Origin: JBBIVB01 sp964567515
GTDB taxonomy: Bacteria > Patescibacteriota > Patescibacteriia > Veblenbacterales > UBA10138
Direction: 5' to 3'
Assembly: GCA_964567515.1 (NCBI GenBank)
Contig: CAZMMW010000044.1
Coordinates: forward strand, 1 to 7,406
DNA: 7,406 nt
The position numbers were made by a program, and so were the translations under genes. The notes under the pieces are model-generated. The model was not told where the DNA came from and searched no databases. It saw only the letters and a list, made by a program, of their open reading frames with translations. Each line of letters opens with the position of its first letter. Position 1 is the first letter of the stretch. Below, in pieces: positions 4,529 through 7,406 of this stretch.

Positions 4529-6317
4529 GGTTAAGATGTGATAATTTGGCTAAAGCCTGACTTAAATCATTAAATTTTTCTAAGAACTGCACTAAATTTT
4601 GTTGATTACCATCACTTTCTGCTTGTTTAATCTGTCCTGATACTACTTTCAATTGCCTAGTTAAATATAAATGCTGTAAAGAATCCAATAATATAGAAAG
4701 TTCTTGCGACAACTCATCTTCTTCTCTGCCGCTAAACTCCTGCTCAGCCCTCAACCATAAACTTTCTACTAATTTTATTAGATCAGCCTCTGATGCAAGT
4801 TCCTGTTTGAAAGCATCTAAATCTAGCTGCTTTCTCTCAGTATAAAAGACCAATGTCCTCCTGTAAAGATCCACTAATTCCATCGGATGCAACACCTCCG
4901 GCGCCAGTTTCTTTCCCACATATTCTAAATGATCAGGAAGGTACAATATTATAGATAATAGACGTTCTGATAATAATTGTTGTCTGTCGATAGTAGAGGT
5001 GATACTAACTTCAATCCTATCAACTTCGCCATAAGTAGGAGTAGGTTTGGTAAAAGAAGCAAAACGTTCTCGTAAACTACGGTCGTCAATGCCGAATTTC
5101 TGACTGGCTTGTTTTAAATAATAATCTTTTTCAACTGGATCTGATAACTTAGCTATGGCCTGCAATATTTTTTGAGCAGCTTGTTTTTTTCCTTCACGAG
5201 TATTGATATCAACTGCTTTCAATATTGTATCCATGGTATAATCGCCGATTGGTTTAGCCTCCTTGATCATCTGTTTAAATTGTGTTGATTCTTTTCTAGC
5301 CCAAGTATCAGGATCCTCGCCCGCAGGCAAAGAAATAACTTTCACTTCCATCTCCGCCTGCAAAGCAATATCAATACCGCGCTCAGAGGCTGACTGTCCA
5401 GCCAGATCAGCATCAAAAGCTAAACGTAATTCTTTGGTATATCTTTTAAGTAATTTCACTTGTTCTCGGGTTAAAGCAGTGCCTGAAGTAGAAACAACAT
5501 TAGTAATACCAGCCTGCCAACAACCTATAACATCCATATATCCCTCCACTAAAAGCGCGTAACCGGTTTCTTTGATATAACTTTTAGCTTTGTCTAAATT
5601 ATAAAGCACCAAACTTTTGTTATACACTGGACATTGCGGTGAATTCATATATTTTGGTTCGTTGGTTTCTATTTTAATCATCCGCCCGCCAAAACCAATG
5701 GTCCGTCTATGAATATCGGCTATGGGAAACATTATGCGATCGCGAAATTTATCATAAAAAGTACCTTTGGTATTTTTGGTTATTAAACCAACTAATAACA
5801 TTTCCTCCGTAGTGTAATTTTTAGTTTTTAAATATTTAACCAGCGCTTCCCAATTATCAGGAGCATAGCCTAGATGAAAAGTTTTAGCTATGTCAATATC
5901 AATACCTCTCTTTTTTAAATAATCGCGAGCCGTTTGTGCCGAGGGAGATTTTAATAATTGCTCATGCCAATAATCATCCGCTGCGGCCACCAATTCCAAA
6001 AATCTGGTGCGCTTGCCCGATTCTTTAAAATCCTGCGGTTTGATTTCTATATTGGCTTTGCGCGCCAAAATCTCCAAAGCTTCGGGAAAATCAACATTCT
6101 CCATTTTTTCAATAAACTCAAATATATCACCACCCAAGCCACAGCCAAAACAATGCCAAATCTGCTTTTCTCGATGCGCCATAAAACTAGGGGTTTTTTC
6201 ATGATGAAAAGGACACAAACCTTTAAAGTTCTGCCCTGATTGCTTTAGCCGGACATATTCACCGATAACATCAACGATGTCTAATTGCGATTTAATTTGT
6301 TCTACTGGCGATGGCAT
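4497..6317 (-). CDS. dnaG: DNA primase DnaG
   Basis: This 606-residue protein synthesises RNA primers at the replication fork. The N-terminal zinc finger shows C35-x2-H38 and C56-x2-C59 (CHC2 type). The primase core includes Y-D-K-F-R-D-R-I-M-F-P-I (188-199), G-F-G-G-R and P-K-Y-M-N-S-P. The Toprim segment has L-V-E-G-Y-M-D (256-262, Glu258 and Asp262), F-D-A-D-L-A-G (301-307, Asp302 and Asp304) and E-D-P-D (334-337), so all metal-binding acidic residues are present. The C-terminal part (about 440-606) is helical and divergent, as expected for the helicase-binding domain that contacts DnaB. Length is normal. The ATG gives the usual N-terminus running straight into the zinc finger. A -10-like box ends 8 nt before the ATG and no Shine-Dalgarno is seen. 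It is directly followed by, and overlaps, rpoD in the conserved dnaG-rpoD order. Confidence 0.97.
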   Translation of the reverse strand: MPSPVEQIKSQLDIVDVIGEYVRLKQSGQNFKGLCPFHHEKTPSFMAHREKQIWHCFGCGLGGDIFEFIEKMENVDFPEALEILARKANIEIKPQDFKESGKRTRFLELVAAADDYWHEQLLKSPSAQTARDYLKKRGIDIDIAKTFHLGYAPDNWEALVKYLKTKNYTTEEMLLVGLITKNTKGTFYDKFRDRIMFPIADIHRRTIGFGGRMIKIETNEPKYMNSPQCPVYNKSLVLYNLDKAKSYIKETGYALLVEGYMDVIGCWQAGITNVVSTSGTALTREQVKLLKRYTKELRLAFDADLAGQSASERGIDIALQAEMEVKVISLPAGEDPDTWARKESTQFKQMIKEAKPIGDYTMDTILKAVDINTREGKKQAAQKILQAIAKLSDPVEKDYYLKQASQKFGIDDRSLRERFASFTKPTPTYGEVDRIEVSITSTIDRQQLLSERLLSIILYLPDHLEYVGKKLAPEVLHPMELVDLYRRTLVFYTERKQLDLDAFKQELASEADLIKLVESLWLRAEQEFSGREEDELSQELSILLDSLQHLYLTRQLKVVSGQIKQAESDGNQQNLVQFLEKFNDLSQALAKLSHLNHDQKETNQEN

Positions 6318-6325
6318 ATAAATAA

Positions 6326-6354
6326 ATTATACTAAATCAATTTAATTAATATAA
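6326..6354 (-). promoter_or_regulatory. Candidate promoter for dnaG-rpoD
   Basis: On the minus strand TATAAT occupies 6331-6326. The best upstream hexamer is TTTATA at 18-nt spacing (4 of 6 to TTGACA). Transcription would begin about 1-2 nt before the dnaG ATG, giving an essentially leaderless message. The 52-nt gap after the antiporter leaves room for only one promoter. AT-richness makes chance matches likely. Confidence 0.4.
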
Positions 6355-6364
6355 ATCGATGATC

Positions 6365-6397
6365 TATTGCTAAAACCAACTAAAAAGTTTAGCAATA
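6365..6397 (-). repeat. Perfect 10-bp inverted repeat over the antiporter stop codon
   Basis: TATTGCTAAA (6365-6374) and TTTAGCAATA (6388-6397) are exact reverse complements with a 13-nt loop. The stop codon (6370-6372) lies in one arm. On the minus strand no T-tract follows, so it is not a canonical Rho-independent terminator. It may be a 3'-end stabiliser, a U-tract-less terminator, or a regulator of read-through into dnaG. The perfect arms are seen; the role is inference. Confidence 0.45.
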
Positions 6398-7365
6398 AAG
6401 AGAATATAAATAGATAAGTAAAACGCCCCTTCCCACATATGGATTCTCCTAGAAATACCAGAAATTATAAATAAAAATGTAGCTAAAGCCATTGTGGGAA
6501 CGCCAATAGCAAAAGTCTGACTATCTACATCCAAAACGCGACATAACCCTGGCAGGCCAACTACTACTAAAATATTAAAAACATTAGAACCAAAAATATT
6601 ACCTAAAGCTATCTCTGGTTTTTTCTGCCAAGCAGCCTTGGCTGAAACTAAAAATTCTGGTAAAGAAGTGCCTACAGCGACGGCAGTAATAGCAATAACA
6701 CCGGTTCCAATATTTAAAATGGTAGACAGATTAACCAAAGCATCAATAAGATACTTAGCGCCAAAAACTAAACCGATAATACCTACGACTAAAATAATAA
6801 AATCTTTTACAATCAACTTAGGGCGTGTAACTTTATCTTTCTTATGAGCAGTAATATGACCTCTCCTTTCCTGAGGCGAAGACAGAACATCAATAGTCTC
6901 TTGGGCCTCATCAACATCTTTATGTAGAATAGTATAAAGCAAATAAACGCCATAAGTTATAAGCATTAACAAGGATTCTCCAAAAGTGACTTGTTTATCC
7001 CAAATTACACCCAAAAATAAAACGGTACTGATGGCTAAAAGCGGTAAATCTAAATCTATTAAACTTTTAGTAATTATCAAGCGTCTACCAATAACAGCTG
7101 CAATACCAACGATTAATAAAATATTGGCAATATTAGAACCAATAGCATTAGCAGCTACCACATCAGTAACACCTTTAAAAGCGGCTACTAAAGAGGAGAC
7201 GAGCTCTGGAAAAGAAGTGCCGATACCAACAATAGTTACGCCAACTATAAAAGGAGAAAGACCAATTGCCAACCCTATCTTTTCAGCACTAATAATAAGC
7301 CAATCTGCTCCTTTTACTAATATAATTAATGAAACAAAGAAAACGATTATCCAAAATATGAGCAT
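6370..7365 (-). CDS. Calcium/sodium antiporter, CaCA family (YrbG-like)
   Basis: This 331-residue inner-membrane protein is predicted to expel Ca2+ in exchange for Na+ (or H+/K+). It shows the two inverted alpha repeats that define the family. Alpha-1 (about 35-92) has G-I-G-T-S-F-P-E-L with Glu54, then A-N-A-I-G-S-N-I-A-N. Alpha-2 (about 219-272) has A-V-G-T-S-L-P-E-F with Glu237, then G-N-I-F-G-S-N-V-F-N. The two glutamates correspond to the ion-binding pair of the archaeal exchanger NCX_Mj. About ten membrane helices are split by a charged cytoplasmic loop (about 148-185, with D-V-D-E-A-Q-E and later H-K-K-D-K). Length is typical, close to E. coli YrbG (about 325). The ATG at 7365 gives a proper first helix. 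No Shine-Dalgarno is seen. It lies 52 nt upstream of dnaG on the same strand; co-transcription is possible, with no functional link expected. Confidence 0.93.
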   Translation of the reverse strand: MLIFWIIVFFVSLIILVKGADWLIISAEKIGLAIGLSPFIVGVTIVGIGTSFPELVSSLVAAFKGVTDVVAANAIGSNIANILLIVGIAAVIGRRLIITKSLIDLDLPLLAISTVLFLGVIWDKQVTFGESLLMLITYGVYLLYTILHKDVDEAQETIDVLSSPQERRGHITAHKKDKVTRPKLIVKDFIILVVGIIGLVFGAKYLIDALVNLSTILNIGTGVIAITAVAVGTSLPEFLVSAKAAWQKKPEIALGNIFGSNVFNILVVVGLPGLCRVLDVDSQTFAIGVPTMALATFLFIISGISRRIHMWEGAFYLSIYILFIAKLFSWF

Positions 7366-7406
7366 AGTATTTTAATTTATTGTTTATTAATAACAAATTT
7401 TGGCGG

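Noticed and set aside
5263..5562. 99-residue + strand ORF opposite dnaG
   Set aside because: It mirrors the Toprim coding region of dnaG; the composition is that of a shadow frame.
5958..6239. Two overlapping + strand ORFs opposite the dnaG zinc-finger region
   Set aside because: Both are antisense shadows of conserved primase sequence.
6638..7375. + strand ORFs (69 and 129 residues) opposite the antiporter
   Set aside because: They are low-complexity Thr/Ile/Pro-rich translations, typical of the reverse strand of membrane-protein genes.
7366..7396. TTGTTA-16 nt-TAAAAT promoter for the antiporter
   Set aside because: The -10 would end only 3 nt before the ATG, placing transcription start inside the start codon; this is probably an AT-rich coincidence, though a nearby promoter beyond the window is possible.

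Overview
This is an AT-rich window with compact, tightly packed genes. It most likely comes from a candidate phyla radiation (Patescibacteria) genome. Pointers are a short type IV pilin with the K-A-R-D-A-K-R-I-A-D-I stretch common in that group, a small GIY-YIG nuclease remnant abutting a tRNA gene, no encoded CCA on the tRNA, and almost no Shine-Dalgarno sequences. TGA is used as a stop and no in-frame TGA is needed, so the window fits the standard bacterial code rather than UGA=Gly. The lineage call is inference from gene content, not from a marker tree.

The left arm (1-2562, + strand) is a three-gene unit: a type IV pilin-like protein, an unrecognised 475-residue multi-pass membrane protein 5 nt downstream, and a small membrane enzyme of the CDP-archaeol synthase/CdsA superfamily that overlaps its predecessor by ATGA. 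Surface pilin, membrane protein and lipid-type cytidylyltransferase are therefore probably co-expressed.

The middle (2563-3331) is a convergent, gene-poor zone. It holds three GC-rich dyads of the TCCGCC/GGCGGA type, a doubtful small ORF, a tRNA-Asn(GUU) on the minus strand inside an unusually long complementary leader/trailer helix, and a frameshifted GIY-YIG nuclease gene whose reading frame ends inside the tRNA.

The right arm (3332-7365, - strand) is housekeeping, in transcription order: a Na+/Ca2+ exchanger-type antiporter, DNA primase dnaG, and the primary sigma factor rpoD. dnaG and rpoD overlap by 32 nt, a compressed form of the classic macromolecular-synthesis operon that ties replication priming to bulk transcription initiation. 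A dyad covers the antiporter stop codon, and a -10-like box lies just upstream of dnaG.

No CRISPR array, rRNA, complete insertion sequence or defence cassette is visible. The most unusual items are the tRNA-Asn/GIY-YIG arrangement and the pilin/membrane protein/CarS-like unit.
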